Position numbers and translations under genes: made by a program. Below are positions 55,601 through 63,930 of a DNA stretch of 64,000 nt, in pieces. The stretch is from NCBI RefSeq assembly GCF_000463115.2, contig NZ_AWFX01000054.1, positions 236,752 to 300,751 on the forward strand. Direction: 5' to 3'. The stretch's first letter is position 1. Each line of letters starts with the position of its first letter. This DNA is from Franconibacter helveticus LMG 23732 (GTDB lineage Bacteria > Pseudomonadota > Gammaproteobacteria > Enterobacterales > Enterobacteriaceae). The notes beneath the pieces are model-generated. The model ran no database searches. It worked only from the letters and a program-made list of their open reading frames with translations, and was not told the origin of the DNA.

Positions 55601-56683
55601 TGCCGCGTCACTCTCTACAACCTGAACGGACGCTTCAGGTTCATTAACCCAAATCACCAGCAGTCGCCAGGAGACGGCCAGCACGGCTGGGCCAATGAAC
55701 AGGCCAACCATGCCGAAAGCAAGCAGTCCGCCGATAACGCCGCCTAAAATAAGTATCATCGGGATCTCTGCACCGCGACGAATTAAAAATGGACGCAGAA
55801 TATTATCCATGCTGCCTGCTACCAGGCTCCACAGAAGCAACAGTGTCCCCCACCCCGTTTCGCCCTGCCAGTAGAGCCATGCTGTGGCAGGCAGCATAAT
55901 GACTATCGGCCCCAGTTGCGCAAGACAGAGGATAAATATCAACAAGGTTAACAGCAGCGCGCCGGGGATGCCGCACAAAGCCAGGCCAACGCCGCCGAGT
56001 ACGGACTGGCATACCGCGGTAACCACAATACCGGACGCAACCGCACGAATGGTTTGCCCTGCCAGTTTCACCGCGATATCTCCTCGGGTTCCCGCAAGAC
56101 GATGGGCGAAACGGCTTAGCGCCAGCGCCACCTTTTCGCCGTTCGAATAAAGCAGCGCGCTGAGCGCCAGCATCATAATGCCGTTAATCACAAGTTGCCC
56201 CAGATGGCCCAGTTGCGCCAGCAACACAAGCGCCGCATGGCGCAGCCAGGGTTGAAGGTGAGCGATAAGTGAGTGTCCGTGATCGGCCAGCATAACCTGC
56301 CAGCGGGAATAGAGTTTCGCGCCGATAAACGGCACCTGGTGGAGGAACTCGCCGCTAAGCAAAAGCGGTACTTTATCCGATTCCAGCCACTGACTAAGCC
56401 GCGCGCTCAGTTCCATCATGCTGTCAGCCATAAACAGCAACGGCATCATGAACAAAGCAATCAGTAATAACGTCATGACCAGCACTGCGGGCGTGCGCTT
56501 TCGCCCCATCCACTGCTGGATGCGAAGCATGACAGGCCAGGTCGCAATCACGACCAGTCCAGCCCAAATCAAACTGATTAAAAAAGGCCGCAGCAGCCAC
56601 AGACTAACCAGCAGCATACTGAACACGGCAAGCGAGCCAAAAATAATTCTCGGCAAATCATATTTAGGCAATGTGAACGACAT
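55598..56683 (-). CDS. AI-2E family permease, YdiK-like
   Basis: A 361-residue AI-2 exporter/UPF0118 superfamily membrane protein with about eight helices. It aligns with E. coli YdiK (IWAGLVVIATWPVMLRIQ, GAKLYSRW, AFGMVGLFIGPAVLAVSWRL). Substrates of YdiK are unknown; relatives export AI-2 (TqsA) or act in Na+/H+ exchange. The start at 56683 has AGGA upstream. It converges with the SDR gene and is alone on its strand. Confidence 0.85.
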   Translation of the reverse strand: MSFTLPKYDLPRIIFGSLAVFSMLLVSLWLLRPFLISLIWAGLVVIATWPVMLRIQQWMGRKRTPAVLVMTLLLIALFMMPLLFMADSMMELSARLSQWLESDKVPLLLSGEFLHQVPFIGAKLYSRWQVMLADHGHSLIAHLQPWLRHAALVLLAQLGHLGQLVINGIMMLALSALLYSNGEKVALALSRFAHRLAGTRGDIAVKLAGQTIRAVASGIVVTAVCQSVLGGVGLALCGIPGALLLTLLIFILCLAQLGPIVIMLPATAWLYWQGETGWGTLLLLWSLVAGSMDNILRPFLIRRGAEIPMILILGGVIGGLLAFGMVGLFIGPAVLAVSWRLLVIWVNEPEASVQVVESDAA

Positions 56684-57027
56684 TTTATTTTTTCCTGAAG
56701 AGAAGCGCGGCGCCAGACGCCGCAAACAGACGCAGCAAAAGCAAAGCGGCCGATAATTAAATCATCAAAGCGAATAGCGTCGTTGAACATAACGGGCGAT
56801 AAACAAAACAGCCTCGCCTGAGGCGCTAACTATCAGAATCAGTTAACAATGCATTCATATAAATTATCACTTCATTTTTTAAATATGATTTATATATATT
56901 CCGCGGTTTCTTATTTTTCACTTCGTAGCGAGGAACTGTGCAGAAATAAGCGTTACTATTCGCCACGCCATTAAAATGGCAGGCTGATTCAGGCAACTCT
57001 CAATAAAAAGCGTTAAACAGGAAACCT
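56684..57027. other. Noncoding region upstream of the YdiK-like gene
   Basis: About 340 bp, AT-rich toward 56840-56930. It should hold the permease promoter and the promoter of the broken mscS-type gene. No RNA gene or operator could be identified. Confidence 0.5.
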
Positions 57028-57390
57028 ATGAGTAATTTTATTCTTTTTTCCGCAAATACATTCTGCGCTGGAATGGCTTAAAGGCCATAGTCATGTGGTG
57101 CTTCAGTTTGGCTGGAATAGTGTCGCCGCGTTTATTTTATTTTGTATCGGGAAAAGGCTTTCCCGGCTGCTGGCGAGCGGGCTGGAAGCATTGCTGATTT
57201 GCCGCTGGGGTGACTGGGCATTGTAACGTTTTCTGTTATCGCGGTGACAGGCGCTGCGGGGTTTGCTGTCGGGGTAATTCCAGACGGCGAAATGCTCGCC
57301 GACAGTATGGTGAATTACTCTCGCCATCCGTTTCGTGCTTTAAGCCTGATGCTACGATTTCGCGCAATCATGGCTGATAACCTGCCGTGA
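57028..57390 (+). pseudogene. Remnant of an MscS-type mechanosensitive channel gene
   Basis: Behind a CAGGAAACC ribosome site at ATG 57028 the reading frame is lost within 20 codons. Another frame (57038-57226) then reads EWLKGHSHVVLQFGWNSVAA and GKRLSRLL, like the first transmembrane region of MscS-family proteins. A third frame (57250-57390) reads GAAGFAVG joined directly to VIPDGEMLADSMVNYSRHPF; in MscS, GAAGLVVG and VIPNGKIIAGNIINFSREP lie about 75 residues apart. So it carries two frameshifts, an internal deletion and a lost C-terminal domain. No functional product is expected. Confidence 0.8.
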
Positions 57391-57444
57391 ACCCAGCCAG
57401 ACCGGCGCGGTTACCTGCAAGGCAGGATATATCGTCGCGTAAAC

Positions 57445-57475
57445 GAAAAAGGGGTCGCCTTTCGGCAACCCCTTG
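57445..57475 (-). terminator. Terminator of tRNA-Ser(TGA)
   Basis: On the minus strand, the stem AAGGGGTTGCCG-AAAG-GCGACCCCTT (one mismatch) is followed by TTTCG, just past the tRNA 3' end. Confidence 0.8.
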
Positions 57476-57482
57476 AATTTGA

Positions 57483-57570
57483 TGGCGGAAGCGCAGAGAT
57501 TCGAACTCTGGAACCCTTTCGGGTCGCCGGTTTTCAAGACCGGTGCCTTCAACCGCTCGGCCACACTTCC
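57483..57570 (-). tRNA. serT: tRNA-Ser (anticodon TGA)
   Basis: An 88-nt class II tRNA on the minus strand, matching E. coli serT: acceptor GGAAGTG, anticodon loop CTTGAAAAC with TGA, long variable arm and encoded CCA. E. coli serT also lies near yccA. Confidence 0.97.
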
Positions 57571-57582
57571 GCAATGACGCGA

Positions 57583-57611
57583 ACTATAAACATCCCTATG
57601 CAGCCTGTAAA
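57583..57611 (-). promoter_or_regulatory. Promoter of tRNA-Ser(TGA)
   Basis: Minus-strand -35 TTTACA (57606-57611) and -10 TATAGT (57583-57588) are 17 bp apart, followed by TCGCG before the tRNA. Confidence 0.8.
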
Positions 57612-57727
57612 GCCCGAATGTGTTCGTTTGCCGCAAAAACAGACAAAAAACCGTTATTTGCCTGAATTAACAACAAAGTGAGCAGGATTTCAGCAACAAT
57701 TCAGGCCTCATCATAAGGGCTGCTAAC

Positions 57728-59347
57728 TCAGTGCTTCAGGATGTACATATCTTTGGTATAGAAGTAGCCCAGATTGTTTGAGTAAAAACCGCCGACCCAG
57801 GGCTTAACCAGGTGCGTGCGAACATAGTGGTAAAGCGGGATCGCAGGGACTTCCTGCCCCAGGATAGTTTCCGCCTGTTGGTAGTATTTGCCGCGCTCTG
57901 CTGCGTCGGCCGCTTTGGCGGCGCTGGCCAGCGCGTCGTCATACGCCTTATTGCTGAAGCGGGAAGTGTTTTGGCTGTCGCCGGTGCGGAAGTTATTCAG
58001 GAAAGTAGACGCGTCGTCATAATCCGCATTCCAGGAATAGCGCACCACGTCAAAATTACCGGTGTGTTTGGTATCAAGCATGGTTTTCCATTCCTGGTTT
58101 TGCAGCTTCACCGTCACGCCGAGATTTTTCTGCCACATAGAGCTCGCAGCGATGGCAATACGATGGTGGGACTCCATGGTGTTATAGAGCAGATTAAATT
58201 GCAGCGGGTGTTGTGCTGTGAAGCCTGCGGCCTCCAGCAGCTTTTTCGCTTCGGCGATGCGCTTTTCGCGCGGCCAGCTGGCGTAATCCGGCGGCGCTAT
58301 TTTTGCCCCGCCGATTTCCGGCTGGCTCAGCACCCAGGCGGGGCGCTGCCCCTGGGCCAGAACTTTATCGGCGATAATGTCTTTATCCAGCGCCATATTG
58401 AGCGCGCGGCGAACGCGGGCATCGTTAAACGGCGGGCGGGTAGTGTTGAACTCGTAATAATAGGTCGCGAGCAGCGGCGAGACGCTAACTTCGTCCGGAA
58501 GCGTTTTTTTAAGCTGGGCGAACTGGTTAATGGGAATCGTGTTAGTGATGTCGATTTCGCCAGCCTTATAGCGGTTCACGTCTGCCGTTTCTGAAGAAAT
58601 GGGCAGCCAGGTGACTTTATTAATGACAGTATGCGCATCGTCCCAGTAGCGTTTGTTTCGCTCCCCTACCACCTTCTCATTTACCACCCAGTCGATAACC
58701 TTATACGCGCCGCTGCCGACAAAGTGCTCCGGTCTCGCCCATTTATCACCAAAGCGCTGCACCGCCGTTTTATCAATGGGCACCAACGAAGGGTGCGCGA
58801 GCATGGAAAGAAAGGCGGCGGTCGGCTGCGTGAGCGTCACCTGGACGGTATTATCATCGAGCGCTTTGACGCCGAGCGCAGACGGCGGCTTTTTGCCGTT
58901 GGCGATCTCTGCTGCGTTTTCAATATTCATATTCCCCGGGTAGCTGGCGTAAGGGGAAACTGTTTTCGGATCGACAAGCCGTTGCCAGCTCCAGACAATA
59001 TCTTCGGCTGTAATCGGTTCGCCGTCAGACCAGGTAATGCCTTTTCGCAGGTGGAACGTCCAGACGGTGTTGTTCTGGTTTTCCCACTTTTCCGCCAGCC
59101 GCGGCTCAACAGAACCGTCGCGTTTGACCGCCACCAGCCCTTCAAAAACGTCGCTGATAATATTGAATTCAACGTCGCTTTCTACTTTATGCGGATCCAG
59201 CGAGGCGGGTTCGCTGCCATTGTTACGCACCAGTTCCTGCTTTTGCGCCAATTCCGTCCCCTGCGGAACGGTAGCGGCATAAGCGCCTGAACCAGCAGTT
59301 GCGATCCCTGCCGCAAATAAAGCCATTAATCGTGAGTGTTGTTTCAT
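57728..59347 (-). CDS. OppA-family periplasmic peptide-binding protein
   Basis: A 539-residue SBP family 5 protein with a signal peptide ending GAYAA. It aligns with OppA and MppA: LVRNNGSEPASLDPHK, WTFHLRKGITWSDGEPITAEDI, PPFNDARVRRALNMALDKDI, SMWQKNLGVTVKLQNQEWKT, and the end TKDMYILKH. It is nearer OppA than MppA in the first half. No permease or ATPase genes are adjacent, so it probably loads the Opp transporter encoded elsewhere, as MppA does. It occupies the serT-yccA interval, where E. coli has the hya operon. Confidence 0.9.
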   Translation of the reverse strand: MKQHSRLMALFAAGIATAGSGAYAATVPQGTELAQKQELVRNNGSEPASLDPHKVESDVEFNIISDVFEGLVAVKRDGSVEPRLAEKWENQNNTVWTFHLRKGITWSDGEPITAEDIVWSWQRLVDPKTVSPYASYPGNMNIENAAEIANGKKPPSALGVKALDDNTVQVTLTQPTAAFLSMLAHPSLVPIDKTAVQRFGDKWARPEHFVGSGAYKVIDWVVNEKVVGERNKRYWDDAHTVINKVTWLPISSETADVNRYKAGEIDITNTIPINQFAQLKKTLPDEVSVSPLLATYYYEFNTTRPPFNDARVRRALNMALDKDIIADKVLAQGQRPAWVLSQPEIGGAKIAPPDYASWPREKRIAEAKKLLEAAGFTAQHPLQFNLLYNTMESHHRIAIAASSMWQKNLGVTVKLQNQEWKTMLDTKHTGNFDVVRYSWNADYDDASTFLNNFRTGDSQNTSRFSNKAYDDALASAAKAADAAERGKYYQQAETILGQEVPAIPLYHYVRTHLVKPWVGGFYSNNLGYFYTKDMYILKH

Positions 59348-59458
59348 TATGATTTACGCACCTTTTTGTTATGAATCAGGGGTTCGTTAACACTCTTAGT
59401 TGCGGGTAGCAGGGAAAGCAATAATTTTCAGTCACCTATAAGAGGGAGATCTGATAAT

Positions 59459-59629
59459 TTATTGGTAGTTGACATCTTGCGGCCCCGGCGTTTTCGCCTT
59501 CACAAAACGGTTGTTTTTATTCAGATAAAACTGAGTAAAGATGGGTAAAAGCGCTTTTGCCGCCAGGCCTTCAGGCTCTATGCTCTGCCACTGATTCCCT
59601 GCAATGTGAGAATGACTCATGGATCGCAT
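59459..59629 (-). CDS. Possible small protein divergent from yccA
   Basis: A 56-codon frame starting at ATG 59629 behind AGAGGTAATT and ending at 59459 (N-terminus [21 protein letters not shown]-terminus [11 protein letters not shown]). It has no signal peptide or membrane segment. The start overlaps the first codons of yccA on the other strand. I do not recognise it. The well-spaced ribosome site and ordinary composition argue for it; the overlap with the yccA start argues against. Confidence 0.35.
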   Translation of the reverse strand: MRSMSHSHIAGNQWQSIEPEGLAAKALLPIFTQFYLNKNNRFVKAKTPGPQDVNYQ

Positions 59630-60278
59630 AATTACCTCTGCTCGCGACAGACAATCGCTGCTTAGCACGCATAAAGTGCTGCGAAATACTTACTTCCTCT
59701 TAAGCCTGACGCTGGCGTTTTCCGCCATTACCGCAACCGCCAGCACGGTGCTGATGCTGCCTTCTCCGGGCATTATCCTGACGCTTGTCGGCATGTATGG
59801 TCTGATGTTTCTGACCTATCGCCTGGCGAATAAACCCACCGGCATTCTGGCGGCGTTCGCCTTTACCGGTTTCCTGGGCTACATCCTCGGTCCGATGCTG
59901 AATACCTATCTTTCAGCGGGCATGGGCGATGTGATTGCCCTGGCGCTCGGCGGCACCGCGCTGGTGTTTTTTGCCTGCTCGGCTTATGTGCTGACTACGC
60001 GCAAGGATATGTCTTTCCTGGGCGGCATGCTGATGGCTGGCGTTGTGGTCGTGCTTATCGGCATGCTGGCGAATATCTTCCTGCAACTGCCCGCGTTGCA
60101 TCTGGCTATCAGCGCCGTGTTTATCCTGATCTCTTCAGGCGCCATCCTGTTTGAGACCAGCAATATCATTCACGGCGGAGAGACCAACTATATTCGCGCA
60201 ACGGTCAGCCTTTACGTTTCGCTGTATAACATCTTTGTCAGCCTGCTCAGCATTCTCGGCTTCGCCAGCCGCGATTAA
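59619..60278 (+). CDS. yccA: Modulator of FtsH, YccA
   Basis: A 219-residue Bax inhibitor-1 family inner-membrane protein with seven helices, the same length as E. coli YccA and almost identical in the core ([40 protein letters not shown]). It is a substrate and inhibitor of the FtsH protease and protects SecY in jammed translocons. A terminator follows. Confidence 0.96.
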   Translation: MDRIITSARDRQSLLSTHKVLRNTYFLLSLTLAFSAITATASTVLMLPSPGIILTLVGMYGLMFLTYRLANKPTGILAAFAFTGFLGYILGPMLNTYLSAGMGDVIALALGGTALVFFACSAYVLTTRKDMSFLGGMLMAGVVVVLIGMLANIFLQLPALHLAISAVFILISSGAILFETSNIIHGGETNYIRATVSLYVSLYNIFVSLLSILGFASRD

Positions 60279-60297
60279 GCAGTGATAAGGTGATACC

Positions 60298-60330
60298 CAA
60301 GCCCCGCACTTTGCGGGGCTTTGTTTTTGG
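60298..60330 (+). terminator. Terminator after yccA
   Basis: The stem AAGCCCCGCA-CTT-TGCGGGGCTT is followed by TGTTTTTGG. Confidence 0.85.
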
Positions 60331-60383
60331 CGCGCGGAAAATTTGCTACACTGCACGCCGTTTGACGAACGGGTCCGGAATGT

Positions 60384-60713
60384 ATGTTGACGTTTGAAGG
60401 CAAAGAAATTGAAACCGATAGCGAAGGCTATCTGAAACAGACCACCGACTGGAGCGAAGGGCTAGCGCAAGTTATCGCCGAAAAAGAAAATATCGCGCTT
60501 TCGCCGGAACACTGGGAAGTGGTGCGCTTCGTGCGTGATTTTTATTTAGAATTTAACACCTCGCCCGCTATTCGTATGCTGGTGAAAGCGATGGCGAATA
60601 AATTTGGCGAAGAGAAAGGCAACAGCCGCTATCTCTACCGTCTTTTCCCGAAAGGCCCGGCTAAACAGGCGACGAAAATCGCCGGCCTGCCTAAACCGGT
60701 AAAGTGCATTTAA
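60384..60713 (+). CDS. tusE: Sulfurtransferase TusE
   Basis: A 109-residue DsrC-family protein that takes sulfur from TusBCD and passes it to MnmA for 2-thiouridine in tRNA. The C-terminal arm ends KPVKCI, with the active Cys second from the end as required. The length equals E. coli TusE. Its 3' end overlaps the convergent yccX by 4 bp. Confidence 0.96.
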   Translation: MLTFEGKEIETDSEGYLKQTTDWSEGLAQVIAEKENIALSPEHWEVVRFVRDFYLEFNTSPAIRMLVKAMANKFGEEKGNSRYLYRLFPKGPAKQATKIAGLPKPVKCI

Positions 60714-60991
60714 TAGCGAATGCCGAAGTTGTTCCATTCGCGCTCGGGCTGATGCGGCTCCGTCAGCACCTTCTCTACCCGGGCGCTACGCGGACCGCCA
60801 GCTTTTAGCCAGGCGATGAGCTGGTCCACCTTTTCCGCCTCGCCGCAGGCTACAACCTCGACGCTGCCGTCGTCCAGATTTCGGGCATAACCTTTCAGCC
60901 CCAGCCGCTGCGCCTCATGCTGCGTGCTGTAGCGAAAGCCAACGCCCTGAACAAGGCCGTGTACCCAGGCGATAGTGCATACTGTCGACAT
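60710..60991 (-). CDS. yccX: Acylphosphatase YccX
   Basis: A 93-residue acylphosphatase with the signature [10 protein letters not shown] (phosphate loop and catalytic Arg) and the catalytic Asn in [18 protein letters not shown]. It hydrolyses acyl phosphates in the cytosol. It is tail to tail with tusE, as in E. coli. Confidence 0.95.
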   Translation of the reverse strand: MSTVCTIAWVHGLVQGVGFRYSTQHEAQRLGLKGYARNLDDGSVEVVACGEAEKVDQLIAWLKAGGPRSARVEKVLTEPHQPEREWNNFGIRY

Positions 60992-61378
60992 ATCCTCTCT
61001 CCTTTAGCTGGCGGGCTTGATTGCATTTCCCGGCCAGAGTCAGGAGAATGTCGCCCATTTTCTTTACAGAGCAGCATAGCAAATTATGAGTGTACGTTTA
61101 GTGTTGCAAAAAAGTAAAACCTGATAAAAAAATCAGTTAATAAAAGCCGCGAAGCCTCATACCGTTTCTTATCCAGCTTAGTCCCTCCGACATGCGAATC
61201 ACTAAACCAATCCCGTCGCGCCCCAATCGATCGTTTATATAGATCAATTTTATGATATTGATAGCCTTTTCAGATCAATATAAACTGATGTTCGCTGCCA
61301 GATTTCTATTCAAAACCACTCCTCTTCACGGCTTGTGGATAAATTTTAATCATTGATAGTGCAAGGAAAGCTTCAAAT
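60992..61378. other. Junction between core genome and AT-rich block
   Basis: About 390 bp in which composition turns from GC-rich to clearly AT-rich near 61080. It contains the yccX promoter side and the promoter of the following gene. No tRNA, integrase or clear repeat is seen. In E. coli the next gene would be rlmI; here foreign-looking genes follow. Confidence 0.6.
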
Positions 61379-62197
61379 ATGAACTCTGAAAAAATATTAA
61401 AAATCATCATGTTGCATATAGCATTGATTTCAAGTGCTTCTACGATAGCCTCTGAAAACCGTAGCTACTTCCATAATATTGAAACCGTAGATGGTCTTCT
61501 GAGCCTCCCAAAGAACGAACTTTGCAAGAATGGTGGGCCAACATCAGATGATATAAAGCTCATATTGCTGCATGGCCCTTTGGCGCAATCTATGTACCAA
61601 AAGGATCCTGTGACCGCTCGTATGATGATTGATGAACAATCCAAAAAAATTCAATCCAAGATAAAAGAAAAATGCGCACTTAATTCAAATACATCTTCAC
61701 GTAATATCACAAAAGAAATGATTAAAGATGAAAATCTAATGTGTAAAAATGGCGCGCCGACAAAGGAGGAGTTAAAAACATATTTAGTCGAGTCACATGG
61801 AATAGATATTGATAAACAGTTGCAGACTATTCCTTCTCAATACCGTCTAATGATGGAAGAAGGCGCGAAATTAAAAGGATATACACTTCGTGAAGTTTTT
61901 ATTGAAGACATTGTCACTGTAACAGCAAAAAAATGGCAAGAGACCTGTAATAAAAAAAATAATTATAATACTAAAAATTCATCTAGCAACCCATCGAAAG
62001 CACAACAATCCTATGATGAAGTTGATAAAGAATTAAATAGCCTCTGGAAAAGACTTAGCCCTGAAACACGAAAACGCTTACTCCCTTCCCAAAGAGAATG
62101 GATAAAGCAAAAATCCAGTTGCAATAATGAACAGAAATGTCTTACCGACATGACGAACATCCGTATTCATGAACTAGAGTCTGAAAATGAGAAATAA
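61379..62197 (+). CDS. Exported protein with C-terminal LprI/DUF1311 domain
   Basis: A 272-residue protein with a likely signal peptide (1-25, ending STIAS). The middle has two similar segments, each with LCKNGGPT or MCKNGAPT followed by a helix, suggesting an internal duplication. The C-terminal 60 residues fit DUF1311 (EVDKELNSLWKRL, SQREWIKQKSSC, CLTDMTNIRIHEL). AAGGAA lies upstream of the start. Codon use is AT-rich, unlike the core genes. The role is unknown; envelope or lysozyme-inhibitor-like functions are possible. It overlaps the next gene by 11 bp. Confidence 0.75.
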   Translation: MNSEKILKIIMLHIALISSASTIASENRSYFHNIETVDGLLSLPKNELCKNGGPTSDDIKLILLHGPLAQSMYQKDPVTARMMIDEQSKKIQSKIKEKCALNSNTSSRNITKEMIKDENLMCKNGAPTKEELKTYLVESHGIDIDKQLQTIPSQYRLMMEEGAKLKGYTLREVFIEDIVTVTAKKWQETCNKKNNYNTKNSSSNPSKAQQSYDEVDKELNSLWKRLSPETRKRLLPSQREWIKQKSSCNNEQKCLTDMTNIRIHELESENEK

Positions 62198-62555
62198 CAC
62201 ACTAGCTTTAGTTTTAAAAAATGATTGGGTGACTTCACCTTTGGATCATACCTATAACGGAAAATACACGCTTGGACAATTTCATCTGACAGATACGTTC
62301 ATCGTAGAATATATGAAACTGATACATGGAATAGAAATACCTGATTCATGGATCAGTAGCTGTTTCACTAACATATCAGATACCAATACCCGTAAGGTTA
62401 TGTATATGGAAGGTTGCGGTATGTTATCTAAAGACACAATGAATGAGATCCGTAATGCAGTGAAATTTCCTACTGACGACGTGAAAATATATCGCAATGG
62501 TAAGAAGATTGTTAAGATAAAATTTATGGAAGATCACAATGAAACAACGAATTGA
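62187..62555 (+). CDS. Hypothetical protein in the AT-rich block
   Basis: A 122-residue protein, soluble by appearance, with no signal or membrane segment and no family I recognise. It starts NNTLALVLKNDWVTSPLDHT and has cysteines in SSCFTN and EGCGML. It overlaps both neighbours (11 and 17 bp), which argues that it is a translated part of a three-gene unit. Its cytosolic appearance between two exported proteins is the odd point. Confidence 0.6.
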   Translation: MRNNTLALVLKNDWVTSPLDHTYNGKYTLGQFHLTDTFIVEYMKLIHGIEIPDSWISSCFTNISDTNTRKVMYMEGCGMLSKDTMNEIRNAVKFPTDDVKIYRNGKKIVKIKFMEDHNETTN

Positions 62556-63135
62556 ATGTCGCATAAAACAATCAGTCATAACTGTTGCTATTGCCTTCAG
62601 TTTTTACGTGTTTCAGGGGATTGCTATAAACCCATGTCAAGCGAAATCAACTGAAGTAAAACCGACTTCAAACGCAGATACTGTTTCTTTACAACAAACC
62701 GCGCAATTATCAAGACCGCCTATCATCGATATACTTCCGAGACTTTACACAGCAGAAGAGGTTTATTCACGATTTAAAGAACATGAGTTTCGGGCAACTA
62801 ACGATTTCAAAAATTGTCGATTAATGGTTACAGGTAAAGTAGAAAGTATCGGCACTGTTACATTCAGTAATAAGCCGTTAGTTACATTGGATATTTCTGG
62901 TTCGAATGAAGGAGTAAAGTTTGTTTTTGAAAATACAGATTATAATAACGATAAGGTAGCAGCGTTAAACGTGGGAGACACAGTAATTATTGCAGGATGG
63001 AATGCACGCCCTGGAACATTTGAAGGTATTTTCTTAGATGATTCGCAAATCATGACTAATATGATTTCAAAGAAGAAAAGGCAAATACTGGCTGTAAATG
63101 GTGGAATCTATGACAGGGAAATATGCCGTAAATAA
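62539..63135 (+). CDS. OB-fold (tRNA_anti-like) exported protein
   Basis: A 198-residue protein with an N-terminal hydrophobic segment (about 12-30) that may be a signal or anchor. Residues about 68-180 fit the OB-fold putative lipoprotein family (tRNA_anti-like): YTAEEVYSRFKEHEFRATND, LMVTGKVESIG, KPLVTLDI, KVAALNVGDTVIIAGWN. The role is unknown; related domains occur next to phage or secretion-linked genes. It starts within the end of the previous gene behind GGAAG. Confidence 0.7.
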   Translation: MKQRIECRIKQSVITVAIAFSFYVFQGIAINPCQAKSTEVKPTSNADTVSLQQTAQLSRPPIIDILPRLYTAEEVYSRFKEHEFRATNDFKNCRLMVTGKVESIGTVTFSNKPLVTLDISGSNEGVKFVFENTDYNNDKVAALNVGDTVIIAGWNARPGTFEGIFLDDSQIMTNMISKKKRQILAVNGGIYDREICRK

Positions 63136-63225
63136 CATTATTATTGTTTGAGCTAAGATCAATAGCTGATGAATGTGGCTATTGATCTCCACACTCAAGC
63201 ATATGAGATAAATATATCTAATGGA

Positions 63226-63930
63226 CTAGACTGTATCATCTCTATCCTTCATTCTTTGTTCATACTCAATTTCGGACTCAATCTGTGAAATGGTTTTTCC
63301 TGTTTTAATGCCGATTCTTGCCTGTGCCGTTGGTTCATTTGAAAAGTGAATATCAAAGTTGAGTTTTATTCTGTTTGCTTCCGCGCACATTCTAATATAG
63401 CCGCGAATCATGTTTTCTTTGAACGTGTACCATCCTCTTCTTTTTCCATCAAACGCAGGAATCACTACTTGACCAAAATCTGGATCTCTAAAATTCCTTA
63501 AAATTCTTGATATCCCAGAATCAGTAAGACTCAGGACTTCTTCTTTTGTTTTCCAGGCGACTTGTTCAATGACATTTTGATAAGACCCGCGAATCCCGTA
63601 AATATCTCTCAATAAATCTCTAGAGTCAGCTACAGCCCATAGTAGATATGAATAGTTACGATCTCTTGCATAAGTGGCTTTCTCGTATGGTCCACGTAAA
63701 GATTGAGCTACAGATGTTACCGCTTCGTTTAAACCGTCAAAAAATAGATGTTCTGTAACACAATCTAGATCTCTTTCATAAGCCAGAACCAGCATTTTTT
63801 CACATATGAGGTGAACATAATGGGGATATCCATCACTTATCCCAGCGATTCTGATCCTTAAATCTTCCGGGACTGATAGTCCGAACTCACTGAAAGCTCG
63901 ATCTATTATCGCAAAACAACCAGAATAGTG
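63226..63930 (-). pseudogene. C-terminal part of an AAA-like ATPase, cut by an IS end
   Basis: An open minus-strand frame ends at 63226 and runs without a stop upstream to the IS boundary near 63930. Upstream of the internal ATG at 63795 the frame continues with DRAFSEFGLSVPEDLRIRIA then GISDGYPHYVHLICEKML, a helix-rich pattern like the lid end of Orc1/Cdc6- or NACHT-like ATPases. Walker A and B motifs are missing and would lie past the insertion. The C-terminal part contains a winged-helix-like region (SLTDSGISRILRNF). Function unknown; as it stands it is 5'-truncated. Confidence 0.65.
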
